From assembly GCF_014837155.1 (NCBI RefSeq), contig NZ_JACYHA010000004.1, positions 124,001 to 188,000 on the forward strand: a DNA stretch of 64,000 bases, in the 5' to 3' direction. Each line of letters opens with the position of its first letter. Position 1 is the stretch's first letter. The translations under genes were made by a program, and so were the position numbers. Below are positions 54,134-63,896 of this stretch, one piece after another. The notes below the pieces were generated by a model that saw only the letters and a list, made by a program, of their open reading frames with translations, did no database searches and was not told the origin of the DNA. This DNA comes from Litchfieldia stipae. GTDB taxonomy: Bacteria; Bacillota; Bacilli; Bacillales; Bacillaceae_L.

Positions 54134-54164
54134 TGATAGCTGATCAAAGGTTGGTCAGCTATCA
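54134..54164 (+). other. Intercistronic stem-loop after binding-protein gene
   Basis: TGATAGCTGA and TCAGCTATCA are inverted arms. No long T run follows, so partial termination or 3' mRNA protection is more likely than full termination. Confidence 0.6.
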
Positions 54165-54209
54165 TCCTTTATCATAGGATGTAATTTAGCCTAGAAAGGA
54201 AATGATCGT

Positions 54210-55109
54210 ATGAATTCACGTGCTACCAAGCAAAATTTAACAGGCTATTTATTCATAAGTCCTTTTATCATTGGATTTCTGGCATTTACCTTAATCCCAA
54301 TCCTAGCTTCCTTATATTTTTCATTTACAAAATATAACCTATTCGGAGATCCGACATGGATAGGATTAGAAAACTACAAGAAAATGTTCACAGCTGATCC
54401 AAGATACTGGCAATCTCTAAAAGTTACTCTCATTTATGTATTTGCCGGAGTTCCAATGAGACTTGCATTCGCACTTATGGTCGCAATGATACTAAATACA
54501 GCGTCAAGAGCTGTTGGACTTTATCGTTCATTATTCTATTTACCTTCTTTAATTGGAGGAAGTGTTGCAGTCGCAATCATGTGGCGTAACATCTTCGGAG
54601 ATGAAGGGATTATCAATCTATTACTAGGATTCTTAGGTATTCCAGATGTTCGCTGGTTTGGAGATCCTACTGCAGCACTTTGGATGCTTATCTTCCTATC
54701 AGTTTGGCAGTTTGGTTCATCCATGTTAATTTTCTTAGCTGGTCTGAAAAGCATTCCAGTTACGTATTACGAAGCAGCGAGTGTGGATGGAGCGAATTAT
54801 TTCCAAAAGTTAACAAAGATTACTCTACCAATGTTAACTCCAGTTATCTTATTCAACACAATCATGCAAACAATTGCTGCATTTATGACCTTTGTTCCAG
54901 CATTCATTATTTCAAAAGGAACAGGTGGTCCATTAGACGGAACACTTCTTTACTCACTATACCTATTCATTCAAGGTTTTGAATTCTTCAATATGGGATA
55001 TGCGTCAGCAATGGCTTGGATCATGCTAATTATCGTTGGAATTCTAACCGCAATCATCTTCTTCTCATCGAAGTTCTGGGTTCATTATGAATCTGAAGGG
55101 GGGAAATAA
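54210..55109 (+). CDS. ABC sugar importer permease (YesP-like)
   Basis: Membrane permease of 299 residues, six predicted helices, EAA loop [31 protein letters not shown] precedes the ATG. One base separates its stop from the start of the next permease. With that protein it forms the channel of the third importer; the ATPase is missing here as in the other two. Confidence 0.9.
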   Translation: MNSRATKQNLTGYLFISPFIIGFLAFTLIPILASLYFSFTKYNLFGDPTWIGLENYKKMFTADPRYWQSLKVTLIYVFAGVPMRLAFALMVAMILNTASRAVGLYRSLFYLPSLIGGSVAVAIMWRNIFGDEGIINLLLGFLGIPDVRWFGDPTAALWMLIFLSVWQFGSSMLIFLAGLKSIPVTYYEAASVDGANYFQKLTKITLPMLTPVILFNTIMQTIAAFMTFVPAFIISKGTGGPLDGTLLYSLYLFIQGFEFFNMGYASAMAWIMLIIVGILTAIIFFSSKFWVHYESEGGK

Positions 55110-55110
55110 T

Positions 55111-56004
55111 ATGCAAACCGAACAAAATGTAAAACCATTTGCAAAACTAAAAGGAATGAGAGCTCCAAATGTTAAGTCACCAAAATGGTGGATCTACCAT
55201 TTGTTAGTTGGTACGTTTGCAGTTCTTATGCTTTATCCAGTAATTTGGTTATTAATGAGTTCATTTAAACCAAGTGATACGATTTTCGTAACTGCAAAAT
55301 CATTGATTCCAGATCCTTGGATTATCGAAAACTATTTCAAAGGTTGGGAAGGAATTGGTGGAAACACGTTTGGCGTATTTATTAAGAATACGGTGATTCT
55401 AGTAATTTTTACCATGGTAGGTCAAGTGATTTCCTCAGCTTTCATTGCATATGGATTTGCAAGACTATCATTCTTTGGAAAAGGATTTTGGTTTGCATTA
55501 ATGATGGTAACGCTAATGTTACCATATGAGGTTGTTATGATTCCTCAATACATCATTTTTGCGAAGCTTGGATGGTTAGACTCGATAAAACCGATTGCAG
55601 TTCCAGCGTATTTCGGACATCCGTTCTTCATCTTCTTACTCGTACAATTTATTAAATCAATTCCAAGAGAATTGGACGAAGCTGCAACAATTGACGGTTG
55701 TGGACCATTTAAAATCTTCTATAAGATTATTTTACCGTTAATTAAACCAGCATTAGCAACTGCAGCGATCTTCTCATTCTATTGGACTTGGGATAACCTA
55801 TTAGGACCAGTTCTATACTTGAATAGTCCTGATAAATACACAGTATCAATGGCATTAAATATGTTCTTAAGTAATGAAACAGTTTCAAACTGGGGTGCAA
55901 TGTTTGCCATGTCAATTGTTTCTCTAGTACCAGTATTTGTAATCTTCTTCTTATTCCAAAGACATGTTGTTGAAGGAATTAGCACAAGTGGATTAAAGGG
56001 TTAA
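55111..56004 (+). CDS. ABC sugar importer permease (YesQ-like)
   Basis: Partner permease of about 297 residues with six predicted helices, EAA loop [20 protein letters not shown] and the C-terminal STSGLKG tail. The ATG at 55111 follows AAGGGGGGAAA; an in-frame ATG at 55087 lies inside the preceding gene and lacks this site. The adjacency with a YesL homologue downstream strengthens the parallel with the B. subtilis yes cluster. Confidence 0.9.
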   Translation: MQTEQNVKPFAKLKGMRAPNVKSPKWWIYHLLVGTFAVLMLYPVIWLLMSSFKPSDTIFVTAKSLIPDPWIIENYFKGWEGIGGNTFGVFIKNTVILVIFTMVGQVISSAFIAYGFARLSFFGKGFWFALMMVTLMLPYEVVMIPQYIIFAKLGWLDSIKPIAVPAYFGHPFFIFLLVQFIKSIPRELDEAATIDGCGPFKIFYKIILPLIKPALATAAIFSFYWTWDNLLGPVLYLNSPDKYTVSMALNMFLSNETVSNWGAMFAMSIVSLVPVFVIFFLFQRHVVEGISTSGLKG

Positions 56005-56077
56005 GCTTTCTAAAGCTAGCCCTCTAAATCCAGCAATGTATGAATGATTGAATCTATAAAAAAGGGAATGAGTAATT

Positions 56078-56743
56078 ATGGTGGAAACACATGGATTTAT
56101 GGGTGCTGTAAATAATGTTCTGGAATGGATTTCAAGATTGGCACTGCTTAATATACTATGGATCTTCTTCACATTCCTTGGTCTCATTGTACTTGGTTTC
56201 TATCCAGCTACTGTTGCAATGTTTTCAGTAGTAAGAAAGTGGGCAATGGGAGATTTTGAGGCTTCCGTTACAAAAGTGTTTTGGAACTCTTACAAAAAGG
56301 AATTTAAGAAAAGTAATTTGCTTGGAGGCGTTATTTCATCCGTAGGACTTGTTGTCTTCATTGATTTTCTTTTTCTAAGGCAAGCTTCACCTGAAGTGCA
56401 AAGTTTCTTATTCGTTCCTTTTCTTCTCATTTTGATTCTTTTTATTTGTACATTGTTTTATGTCTTTCCAATGTATGTTCATTATGAAATGAGCATAAGA
56501 GATGTTCTTAAAAACTCATTTGTTGTTATGGTAATGAGGCCTCTATCAACATTAATGATCCTTGTTTGTGGGATTGGATTTATGATTCTATTATCATTTG
56601 CCCCGCCGCTTCTTATCATATGTAGTGGAAATGTGTTTGCATTAATGATGATGAAACCAGCAATGAACGCATTTGAGCATGTTAACCGTAAATATGAAAA
56701 GGCGATGGCAAAAGAGCTAGAGAAACAAAACCTATTAAGTTAA
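56078..56743 (+). CDS. yesL: YesL-like DUF624 membrane protein
   Basis: Membrane protein of 221 residues with about five predicted helices and the DUF624 pattern: WISRLALLNILWIFFTFLGL, then GFYPATVAMFSVVRKW. DUF624 proteins sit in many Firmicute oligosaccharide loci, including yes in B. subtilis; their function is unknown. AAAGGGAATGAG precedes the ATG. It closes the importer operon and is followed by a palindromic operator and the second binding-protein gene. Confidence 0.82.
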   Translation: MVETHGFMGAVNNVLEWISRLALLNILWIFFTFLGLIVLGFYPATVAMFSVVRKWAMGDFEASVTKVFWNSYKKEFKKSNLLGGVISSVGLVVFIDFLFLRQASPEVQSFLFVPFLLILILFICTLFYVFPMYVHYEMSIRDVLKNSFVVMVMRPLSTLMILVCGIGFMILLSFAPPLLIICSGNVFALMMMKPAMNAFEHVNRKYEKAMAKELEKQNLLS

Positions 56744-56765
56744 TTAATAGGAAGTAGACCTTATC

Positions 56766-56815
56766 ATTGTAAATGTTTACAATTAACTAAAAGGATAACC
56801 CCCTGTTTTTTATAC
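56766..56815 (+). promoter_or_regulatory. Operator region before the second binding-protein gene
   Basis: ATTGTAAATGTTTACAAT (56766-56783) is palindromic apart from its central TG and is cre-like with TG in place of the required CG. CCCTGTTTTTTATACA (56801-56816) is a single copy of the motif repeated at 52.7 and 63.8 kb. Both suggest a separate regulated promoter here. Confidence 0.45.
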
Positions 56816-56898
56816 AATGTTCTCTAAAAATTCAATTTAGATAGAGGATAACATCTAATAAACTAACATTAGTTAACATTTACAAAAGGATGGTCTTC

Positions 56899-58182
56899 GT
56901 GATAAAACATTTGCCTTTTTTCCTCACGTTGATTCTATTGCTCACTACAGCTTGTAGTGATGGTAGATCATCACAGAACGAACAAGATGATGAACCGATC
57001 ACAATTAAGGTTTCATGGTGGGGAAGTCAACCGAGACATGAGTACACAACAAGGATGATTGAACTGTATGAACAAGAGCATCCAAATATAAATATTGAAC
57101 CTGTATTTGCCGATTGGAGTGATTATTGGAAAAACTTAGCTCCAATGGCTGCGGGAAATCAACTTCCAGACGTCATCCAAATGGATCTTGCGTATTTGGC
57201 TGAATATGGTGAGAAGGGTATGCTAGAAGATTTAACACCCTATATTGAAGAAGGAATTATCGATACTTCTGCGATTGAAAAAAGTGTCATTTCAAGTGGG
57301 AAAATCAAAGACAAGCTATTCGGATTTACGATTGGAATTAATGTTTTATCAGTTATCTCAAATGACCACCTGCTAAATCAAGCAGGAGTAGCCATAGATG
57401 AAGATGAGTGGTCATGGGATGAAATGGAACACTTAACACTAGAAATTAAACGGAAGACTGGCGTCTATGGGTCAAATGCAATGAATCCACCAGATGTTTT
57501 TTTTCCATATTATTTAAGAACAAAAGGTGAGCAGTTTTATAATGATGAGGGAACAGGACTTGCCTATTCAGATGATCAATTATTTATTGATTACTTTAAC
57601 AGACAGCTAAAAATGATTGATGGAGGAGCAATCCCGACTCCTGATGAATCAGAGGTAGTAAGAGGGATGGAATACGATTTTATTGTTCAAGGAACATCAG
57701 CATTAACATGGAATTATTCAAATCAGTATGCTGGATTTGATCAGCTTACAGATGCACCGTTAACACTTCATTTACCACCAGAGCATCTTAACAATGAAGC
57801 GTTATTTCTAAAGCCTAGTATGCTATTTTCAATTCCAAAAAGCTCTAAGGTGAAGGAAGAGGCAGCGAAATTCATTGATTTTTTTGTTAACAATGTCGAA
57901 GCAAACAAAATAATGAAGGCTGAGCGCGGAGTACCCGTTTCTTCAAAAGTATCAGAAGAAATGAAATCTGTACTTACAGAAGGTGAAGTTAAGATGTTGG
58001 ATTATGTGAATCGAGCATCTAAGATGACAAATGAAACATATCCACCTGATCCTGAAGGAAGTTCACATGTGATGGAAGTACTTAAAGAAATTTCTAACCA
58101 AATCTTATTTAAGAAAATTACGCCTGAAGAGGGAGCTAAAATGTTTCGGGAGCAGGCTGAAGAGATATTGAAAAACAGATAA
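56899..58182 (+). CDS. Orphan sugar-binding lipoprotein, paralogue of YesO-like protein
   Basis: About 427 residues. The lipobox TTAC gives lipidated Cys19, followed by IKVSWWGSQPRHEYT and a fold that aligns from end to end with the lipoprotein encoded at 52.8 kb (shared WWGS.PRH, DYWK.LAP, DLTPYI, DDQLFID, KEEAAKFIDFFVNN). It has no permease pair of its own, so it probably feeds the neighbouring importer with another ligand, or tunes the sensor. The GTG at 56899 follows AAAGGA at 8 bp; the ATG at 56890 overlaps that site. Confidence 0.85.
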   Translation: MIKHLPFFLTLILLLTTACSDGRSSQNEQDDEPITIKVSWWGSQPRHEYTTRMIELYEQEHPNINIEPVFADWSDYWKNLAPMAAGNQLPDVIQMDLAYLAEYGEKGMLEDLTPYIEEGIIDTSAIEKSVISSGKIKDKLFGFTIGINVLSVISNDHLLNQAGVAIDEDEWSWDEMEHLTLEIKRKTGVYGSNAMNPPDVFFPYYLRTKGEQFYNDEGTGLAYSDDQLFIDYFNRQLKMIDGGAIPTPDESEVVRGMEYDFIVQGTSALTWNYSNQYAGFDQLTDAPLTLHLPPEHLNNEALFLKPSMLFSIPKSSKVKEEAAKFIDFFVNNVEANKIMKAERGVPVSSKVSEEMKSVLTEGEVKMLDYVNRASKMTNETYPPDPEGSSHVMEVLKEISNQILFKKITPEEGAKMFREQAEEILKNR

Positions 58183-58279
58183 ATCAAGAAGGCAGGCAAA
58201 CGATGCCGACACTTAAATTTGATTGATCTTGTTGTGAAAAGAATTTTTGAAATGCGCTTTAGGTAGATGAAAAGATTAA

Positions 58280-58309
58280 AAAAACCACGAAAAATGATCG
58301 TGGTTTTTC
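58280..58309 (+). terminator. Terminator/attenuator directly before esterase gene
   Basis: AAAAACCACGA and TCGTGGTTTTT are perfect 11-bp arms followed by CCTTTA. The ribosome binding site of the next gene begins only about 12 bp later, so no ordinary promoter fits between; conditional readthrough is possible. Confidence 0.75.
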
Positions 58310-58335
58310 CTTTATATCCCAAAGGAGGAAAAGGG

Positions 58336-59445
58336 ATGTCAAAGAACTATTTATTTGATTTTGGACTGGCAGATGCTTACCCAGGTTATACGAAAGTATC
58401 AGAGAGTAGTGTCTATCAAAAAGAGACTGGTTTTGGTTTTATTCATGCGGACAAAATGTGTATGGTTGATCGCAGAACACCAAAGCCGCTTGTAAGTGAT
58501 TTTTGTATTCCGCTTGGAAACACATTTATTGTGGATATACCTAATGGATTGTATACCATTACTGTTACAGTAGGTGATGCCATCTTAGAAACTAATACAA
58601 CAATTAAATTCAATGATAGTCAAGTGATGATTCAAGAATTGAATACGTATCCAAATCATTTTGTACATGATAGTTTTACCGTCCGGGTTAATGAGGGGCA
58701 GATAAAGCTTACCTTCTTTGGTGGTGCACCTCGTATCAATGCAATCGAAATCAAACCAGCGCCTGAAGCAGTTTCACTTTTTCTAGCTGGTGATTCGACA
58801 GTTGCTGATCAACCGATAGAAGGATATCCATATGCAGGGTGGGGGCAATGTCTCCCTCAATTCATTAAAGCAGATGGCGTCGTTTGTAATCATGCTTATT
58901 CAGGAAGAAGCTCTAAAAGCTTTATTGAGGAAGGGAGATTAGATCCAATCCTTCACGAGATGAAGTCTGGAGATTTCTTGTTCATCCAGTTTGGACATAA
59001 TGATCAAAAGCCTGATCTAGCTCGCCATACAGATGCTTTGACAACCTATAAGGAATACCTAATGGTTTATATTGATGAAGCTCGAAAACGAATGGCGACT
59101 CCAATTCTTTTCACATCGGTCCATCGTCGAAATTTCGATGTGGAAGGAAAAATAATCGATAGTCATGGAGATTATCTTGTAGCCATGAAGGAGCTAGCAG
59201 CAGAAGAAGGAGTCTTGCTAGTTGATTTAGCTGAAAAGACGAAGACTCTTTATGAAGAACTAGGACCGGAAAGGTCAAAATCACTCTTCATGTGGGGTGT
59301 CCCTGGAGAGTTTCTAAACTTTCCAAATGGTGTATATGATAACACTCACTTTCAAGAATTCGGAGCGAATCTTATTGCTAAATTAGTAGTAGAAGAACTA
59401 AAGAAATTCGAGCTACATTCTTTGAATCTATGTTTGAGATTATAA
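58336..59445 (+). CDS. SGNH esterase, CE12 rhamnogalacturonan acetylesterase-like (YesT-like)
   Basis: Cytoplasmic protein of 369 residues. An N-terminal beta-sandwich (about 1-145, YLFDFGLADAYPGYT) precedes an SGNH hydrolase domain: block I FLAGDSTVADQ with nucleophile Ser154, GHND in FIQFGHNDQK, and the late DNTHFQEFGA that supplies Asp/His. This is the layout of YesT/RhgT-type acetylesterases, which remove O-acetyl groups from pectic oligosaccharides. The ATG at 58336 follows AAAGGAGGAAAAGGG. There is no signal peptide, so it acts on imported material. GH42 and GH115 follow. Confidence 0.85.
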   Translation: MSKNYLFDFGLADAYPGYTKVSESSVYQKETGFGFIHADKMCMVDRRTPKPLVSDFCIPLGNTFIVDIPNGLYTITVTVGDAILETNTTIKFNDSQVMIQELNTYPNHFVHDSFTVRVNEGQIKLTFFGGAPRINAIEIKPAPEAVSLFLAGDSTVADQPIEGYPYAGWGQCLPQFIKADGVVCNHAYSGRSSKSFIEEGRLDPILHEMKSGDFLFIQFGHNDQKPDLARHTDALTTYKEYLMVYIDEARKRMATPILFTSVHRRNFDVEGKIIDSHGDYLVAMKELAAEEGVLLVDLAEKTKTLYEELGPERSKSLFMWGVPGEFLNFPNGVYDNTHFQEFGANLIAKLVVEELKKFELHSLNLCLRL

Positions 59446-59503
59446 GGCTAAGAGGTAAACGAGTTTAGTTTATCGTTTATAACATTTGGAGAAGGCCTGA
59501 ATA

Positions 59504-59575
59504 GCAGCTTGAATACACGGAGACTCCCGTGGGATGTGTGTTGCCCCACAGGACGCGGAGTGTGTATTCAGGCTG
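59504..59575 (+). repeat. Palindromic repeat, copy 4, truncated
   Basis: Keeps the core (TTGAATACACGGAGACTCCC through CCCCACAGGACGCGGAGTGT) and ends in GGCTG, but lacks the GGCTGTTTTC/GAAAACAGCC outer ends. It lies between the esterase and GH42 genes. Confidence 0.7.
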
Positions 59576-59628
59576 TGGGTATATATAAAAATATTAACTT
59601 TAAAAACAGAAAAGATAGGTGAATAATA

Positions 59629-61623
59629 ATGACAAAAAAATTATATCATGGTGCAGCATACTATCCTGAGCTTTGGACGGAAGAAGCAATCGAACAAGAT
59701 ATCAAGCTTATGCTTGAAGCAGGAATTAATGTAGCCAGAATAGGTGAGTTTGCATGGTCAACGATGGAAAAGGAAGAAGGGAACATCGACCTTACGTTCT
59801 TTGCAAATATGATTAAAAGGTTAAATGAACATGGAATTGAAACAGTGATGTGTACTCCAACTCCGACTCCACCCATTTGGTTAACACATAATCACCCTGA
59901 ACGTATGCACGTAGATCAAGAGGGAAATGTCATGGTCCATGGATCTAGACAGCAGATTTGTACAAATAACCCTGTTTTTCGAGAAAAATCGGCAATTATT
60001 ACCGAGGAAATAGCAAAAGCTGTTGGTCACTTCCCAGAAGTGATTGCATGGCAACTGGATAACGAATTTAAATGCCATGTAAGTGAGTGCTATTGTGAAA
60101 CATGTAAATCACTTTGGCATCAATGGTTAGAAGAGAAATATGGAACGATTGATCAGTTAAATGAAGCATGGGGAACTGATATCTGGAGTCAATACTATCA
60201 TCGATTTGATCAGATACCACAACCAAAGAAAGCACCATTTCTGCATAACTCATCATTAAGAACAATGTATCAGCTCTTTTCATTTGAGAAGATTGCAGAA
60301 TTTGCTGATGAGCAAGCAGCGATTATTCGAAAGTATTCTTCGGCTCCTATTACACATAACAGCACGACATTCTTTCACGTTGATAATGAAAGAATCTTTG
60401 AGAATTTAGATTTCGCATCATTTGATACGTATGCAGAAAAGAGTAATTTTGCTTCTTACTTATTCAATAACGATTTATGGAGAAATCTGAAAAAAGATCG
60501 AGACTATTGGATTATGGAAACAAGTCCGTCACACGCGGCATCACTTGAGAGTCATTCTGCTCCACATCCAAATGGATATCTCAAAGCAGAAGCCGTTGCT
60601 GCCTATGCATTGGGTGCAGAAGCATTTTGTTATTGGCTCTGGAGACAACAACGATCAGGGTGTGAACAACCACATGGCTCTGTCATTAGTGCTTGGGGTA
60701 AACCGACAATAGGCTTTGAAAATGTGCAGGAAGTAGAGGCAGCACGTAAAGAAATTGAGTCAATCATGTTGTCGACAAGACCAGCTCAAGCAGAGGTAGC
60801 GATTACTTATTCAGATATTTCTAGAGCCTTTTTTATAACAGAGCCACATAGAGGTCTAGACTATCGTTCATTAATGATTAACTTCTATGAGAGAGTTCTT
60901 TCAAACGGTTATCATCGTGATCTTATTCCTGAACATAGTAATCTAGAAGGCTATAAATTATTGTTTACACCATTCCTACATCATGTATCAAGTGAATATT
61001 TAGACATGGCAACAGCATTTGTTGAAGATGGAGGAGTATGGGTGGTGGGTCCTCTAACTGGAGGCCGAACAGAGAATCATACGATTCATACTGATGCAGC
61101 ACTTGGCGCAATAGAAGAGATTGCAGGTGTTGAAACACTATACACTTATCCAATGGATGGGACCGAGTCTGTCGGAGAATTTATGAACACAGAAGCACCT
61201 TTAAGCTTATGGAGTGCCGTGTTCAATCCGAAGGAAGCAAAAGCAGTAGGGGTTATTAAAGAAGGAATTTCGATTGGGGATGCATTTATTACTGAACATA
61301 AGAGAGGACAAGGGAAAATTGTGATGTTAGGCTCCCTTCCAGAAGGTGAGGCTGGTGACCTGTTAGTAAGTGAATTGTTGAATCATTACGCACAAGAGGC
61401 TAACGTCCAGTTACATACGGACGTAACTAAAGGAACGATTGTTGCTCCAAGACATAATGATGAAGAAGACGTATGGGTAATGATCAACATGGATGGAAAA
61501 GGTGGAAGCGTCACTCTGCCAACTACAGGGACTGATGCACTAACTGGTGCAAACCTTTCAAAAGGTATAATCGAAATTGGGCCATTTGAGCATAAAATCG
61601 TTCGATTTCAAAAGAACTTATAG
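59629..61623 (+). CDS. GH42 beta-galactosidase (YesZ-like)
   Basis: Cytoplasmic GH42 enzyme of 664 residues. TIM barrel (about 1-375) with acid/base Glu146 (WQLDNEFKCH) and nucleophile Glu297 (WIMETSPSH), a trimerisation domain (about 380-590) and a small beta domain. Cysteines in QQICTNN and CHVSECYCETCKSLW form the GH42 zinc cluster. It releases galactose from beta-galactosides such as galactan or arabinogalactan fragments. ATAGGTG precedes the ATG. YesZ holds the equivalent role in B. subtilis. The GH115 gene follows after 24 bp. Confidence 0.9.
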   Translation: MTKKLYHGAAYYPELWTEEAIEQDIKLMLEAGINVARIGEFAWSTMEKEEGNIDLTFFANMIKRLNEHGIETVMCTPTPTPPIWLTHNHPERMHVDQEGNVMVHGSRQQICTNNPVFREKSAIITEEIAKAVGHFPEVIAWQLDNEFKCHVSECYCETCKSLWHQWLEEKYGTIDQLNEAWGTDIWSQYYHRFDQIPQPKKAPFLHNSSLRTMYQLFSFEKIAEFADEQAAIIRKYSSAPITHNSTTFFHVDNERIFENLDFASFDTYAEKSNFASYLFNNDLWRNLKKDRDYWIMETSPSHAASLESHSAPHPNGYLKAEAVAAYALGAEAFCYWLWRQQRSGCEQPHGSVISAWGKPTIGFENVQEVEAARKEIESIMLSTRPAQAEVAITYSDISRAFFITEPHRGLDYRSLMINFYERVLSNGYHRDLIPEHSNLEGYKLLFTPFLHHVSSEYLDMATAFVEDGGVWVVGPLTGGRTENHTIHTDAALGAIEEIAGVETLYTYPMDGTESVGEFMNTEAPLSLWSAVFNPKEAKAVGVIKEGISIGDAFITEHKRGQGKIVMLGSLPEGEAGDLLVSELLNHYAQEANVQLHTDVTKGTIVAPRHNDEEDVWVMINMDGKGGSVTLPTTGTDALTGANLSKGIIEIGPFEHKIVRFQKNL

Positions 61624-61647
61624 AAAAAATAGAAAGGATACAAACTA

Positions 61648-63681
61648 ATGAATCCTAGTAAATACTTTATTTTTAGCAAGGATACGAGATTGGACTACCA
61701 AGGACCTGAACTGAAGGGAGTTTCACACTTTTTAAATGTATTAACTAGAGACAAAAATAAGGTATTACAGCAAGCAAATGACACCGATAAAAATACAATA
61801 TTGTTCGTCCTTCATGAAAATGAGAAACGTTTGAAAGAAGAACAATATGAAATAAGCTTTGCGGATGATTTAACTGAAATGAAAGTATCTGCATCTGATG
61901 AATTAGGAATGATTTATGGTATTCTTCATGTCAGTGAACAGTTTCTCGGTGTTGATAAATTCTGGTTTTGGAATGATCTTGAGCCCGAGGAAAAATCAAC
62001 CGTCAGCATTAGACCTATTCCCTATCTTTCTACGGAAGCGAAAGTGAGATTTAGAGGCTGGTTTATCAATGATGAGGTACTTATTTCAACCTGGAAATAT
62101 CAGAATTCAAACAGCAACGTATGGGAAATGGTTTTTGAGTCATTATTAAGATGTCATGGAAATATGGTGATACCTGGAACGGACATTGAAAACCCAGTCT
62201 ATAAAAACATTGCCATCCAAATGGGATTATGGGTAACACATCATCATGCCGAGCCACTTGGTGCTCAAATGTTCTCAAGAATCTATCCAGATAAAAAGGC
62301 TTCATATATTGAACACAAGGAATTGTTCCAACAATTGTGGAAGGAAGCGATTCTTGAACAGAAGGATGCAAAGGTTATATGGAATATCGGTTTTAGAGGT
62401 CAGGGAGATCGTCCGTTTTGGATCGATGACCCAACTTTTGACACAGATGAAAAACGCGGAGCATTGATCTCAGAAATCATGAGGGATCAGTATGAATTGA
62501 TCGCAAGCTATCAAGATGATCCCATCTGCTGTGTGAATCTCTATGGAGAAATCACAGAACTGTACAAGAAGGGGCTACTAGAATTACCTGAGGGAGTCAT
62601 TAAAATATGGGCTGATAGTGGGTACGGTAAGATGGTCACAAGAAGACAAGGAGACCACAATCCAAGAGTACCTTCTCTTGCATCTACTTCAGATAAAGGG
62701 CCACACGGAATCTACTATCATGTGACGTTTTACGATCTACAAGCATCTAATCATTTGACGATGCTACCTAATACAACGAGTTTTGTTGAAGAAGAGCTGA
62801 AGGAAGCGTTTGAGCATAACATGAGTGAATTCCTAATAGTTAACTGTGGGAATGTAAGACCACATCTCTACTATTTGGATTTTGTTAGCAAGCTATGGAG
62901 TAATGGAAATACGGATTCAAAGCAATTTCAAAAAGAATATGTTTCCCGTTACTATCCATCATATTCTCAACAAATGAGTGAGTATTTAAATAAGTATTTA
63001 GAGGCGATAATTCAGTATGGTGGATGTGAAGATGAAAGAGCGGGAGAACAATTCTATCATTTTGCAGTTCGTAAATTAGCTCATCAATGGATTGCTTCAA
63101 AGGGAGTAGAGCCTGCAAAAGATTTATTTTGGGCAACTGGACAGTTGAACTTAAATGAACAATTTAAATGGTTTCAGCAGAAGGTGGAAGGTAAAGTATC
63201 TCAGTGGGAAACCTTATTAGAGCATGGGAAAAGCTTAGTCGGGACTTGTGAGGATATTGAACAAAAACGAATCCACGACCAGTTTCTACTTCAGGTACAG
63301 ATTCATAAAAACGGCTGTAAAGCTCTTTATTCATTTTCAAAAGCATTTGAAAGGTTTCAAGCTAATGATTATTTAGAGGCCTTTGTGCTAGTAAATGAGG
63401 CAATGAAAGAAATTGATGAGACATTAGCTATGATGGAAAACCCAACAATTACAAAATGGAAGGGTTTTCATGATAATGATTGTTTAACCAATATTTCATT
63501 AACCTATTATTCACTTGAAACATTAAGAAGATATATTCGAATAATAGGTGACAGTCCATCATTTTACACCTGGGAAAAACAATATCTTACGAGTGAACGA
63601 GAAAAAACAGTCATGTTATTAACGAATAAGACGAAGCAGCTGACTGATGATGAGTTGATTAATAGATTGTTAGAGAAATAA
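61648..63681 (+). CDS. GH115-family alpha-glucuronidase
   Basis: 677 residues, no signal peptide, shorter than most GH115 proteins (about 800-950) because the C-terminal region is reduced. Landmarks: an alpha/beta N-terminal domain (1-125), FRGWFINDE (135-143), HHHAEPLGAQ (198-207) and IGFRGQGDRPFW (247-258). GH115 enzymes remove glucuronate or 4-O-methyl-glucuronate from xylan and, in some members, from arabinogalactan. With GH42 beside it rather than xylanases, an arabinogalactan-type or pectic side-chain role is more likely; this is inference. GAAAGGATAC precedes the ATG. Confidence 0.82.
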   Translation: MNPSKYFIFSKDTRLDYQGPELKGVSHFLNVLTRDKNKVLQQANDTDKNTILFVLHENEKRLKEEQYEISFADDLTEMKVSASDELGMIYGILHVSEQFLGVDKFWFWNDLEPEEKSTVSIRPIPYLSTEAKVRFRGWFINDEVLISTWKYQNSNSNVWEMVFESLLRCHGNMVIPGTDIENPVYKNIAIQMGLWVTHHHAEPLGAQMFSRIYPDKKASYIEHKELFQQLWKEAILEQKDAKVIWNIGFRGQGDRPFWIDDPTFDTDEKRGALISEIMRDQYELIASYQDDPICCVNLYGEITELYKKGLLELPEGVIKIWADSGYGKMVTRRQGDHNPRVPSLASTSDKGPHGIYYHVTFYDLQASNHLTMLPNTTSFVEEELKEAFEHNMSEFLIVNCGNVRPHLYYLDFVSKLWSNGNTDSKQFQKEYVSRYYPSYSQQMSEYLNKYLEAIIQYGGCEDERAGEQFYHFAVRKLAHQWIASKGVEPAKDLFWATGQLNLNEQFKWFQQKVEGKVSQWETLLEHGKSLVGTCEDIEQKRIHDQFLLQVQIHKNGCKALYSFSKAFERFQANDYLEAFVLVNEAMKEIDETLAMMENPTITKWKGFHDNDCLTNISLTYYSLETLRRYIRIIGDSPSFYTWEKQYLTSEREKTVMLLTNKTKQLTDDELINRLLEK

Positions 63682-63694
63682 ATAGAAAAAAAGG

Positions 63695-63732
63695 AAACGA
63701 TTTTCTTCTAATTTGAAGAGAGTCGTTTTTTA
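63695..63732 (+). terminator. Terminator of the right-hand locus
   Basis: AAACGATTTTCTTC pairs with GAAGAGAGTCGTTT, using two G-T pairs, and is followed by a T run. Confidence 0.75.
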
Positions 63733-63832
63733 TTGAAAAAAAGTATGGTGAGCCTTTGTTATCTGTAGTTGGGAATTATTTCTATTTTATAGGATTTTTG
63801 GATTGGGTATATAGTTTCGTGTATCGAAGTAT

Positions 63833-63896
63833 CACTGTTTTTTATATGAAAATATCTGTTTTTTACATGTTATTAGCTTACAATTCCCATTAAACT
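63833..63896 (+). promoter_or_regulatory. AraC-type direct repeat and promoter at right edge
   Basis: CTGTTTTTTATAT (63835) and CTGTTTTTTACAT (63856) start exactly 21 bp apart; the second shares TCTGTTTTTTACATGTTA with the site at 52.7 kb. A TAAACT (63891-63896) could be the -10. Nothing in 63897-64000 reads as a clear gene, so the controlled gene probably begins beyond the window. Confidence 0.55.

Noticed and set aside
58267-58335. N-terminal extension of the esterase from an upstream ATG
   Set aside because: It would translate through a perfect terminator hairpin, while AAAGGAGG sits correctly before the ATG at 58336.
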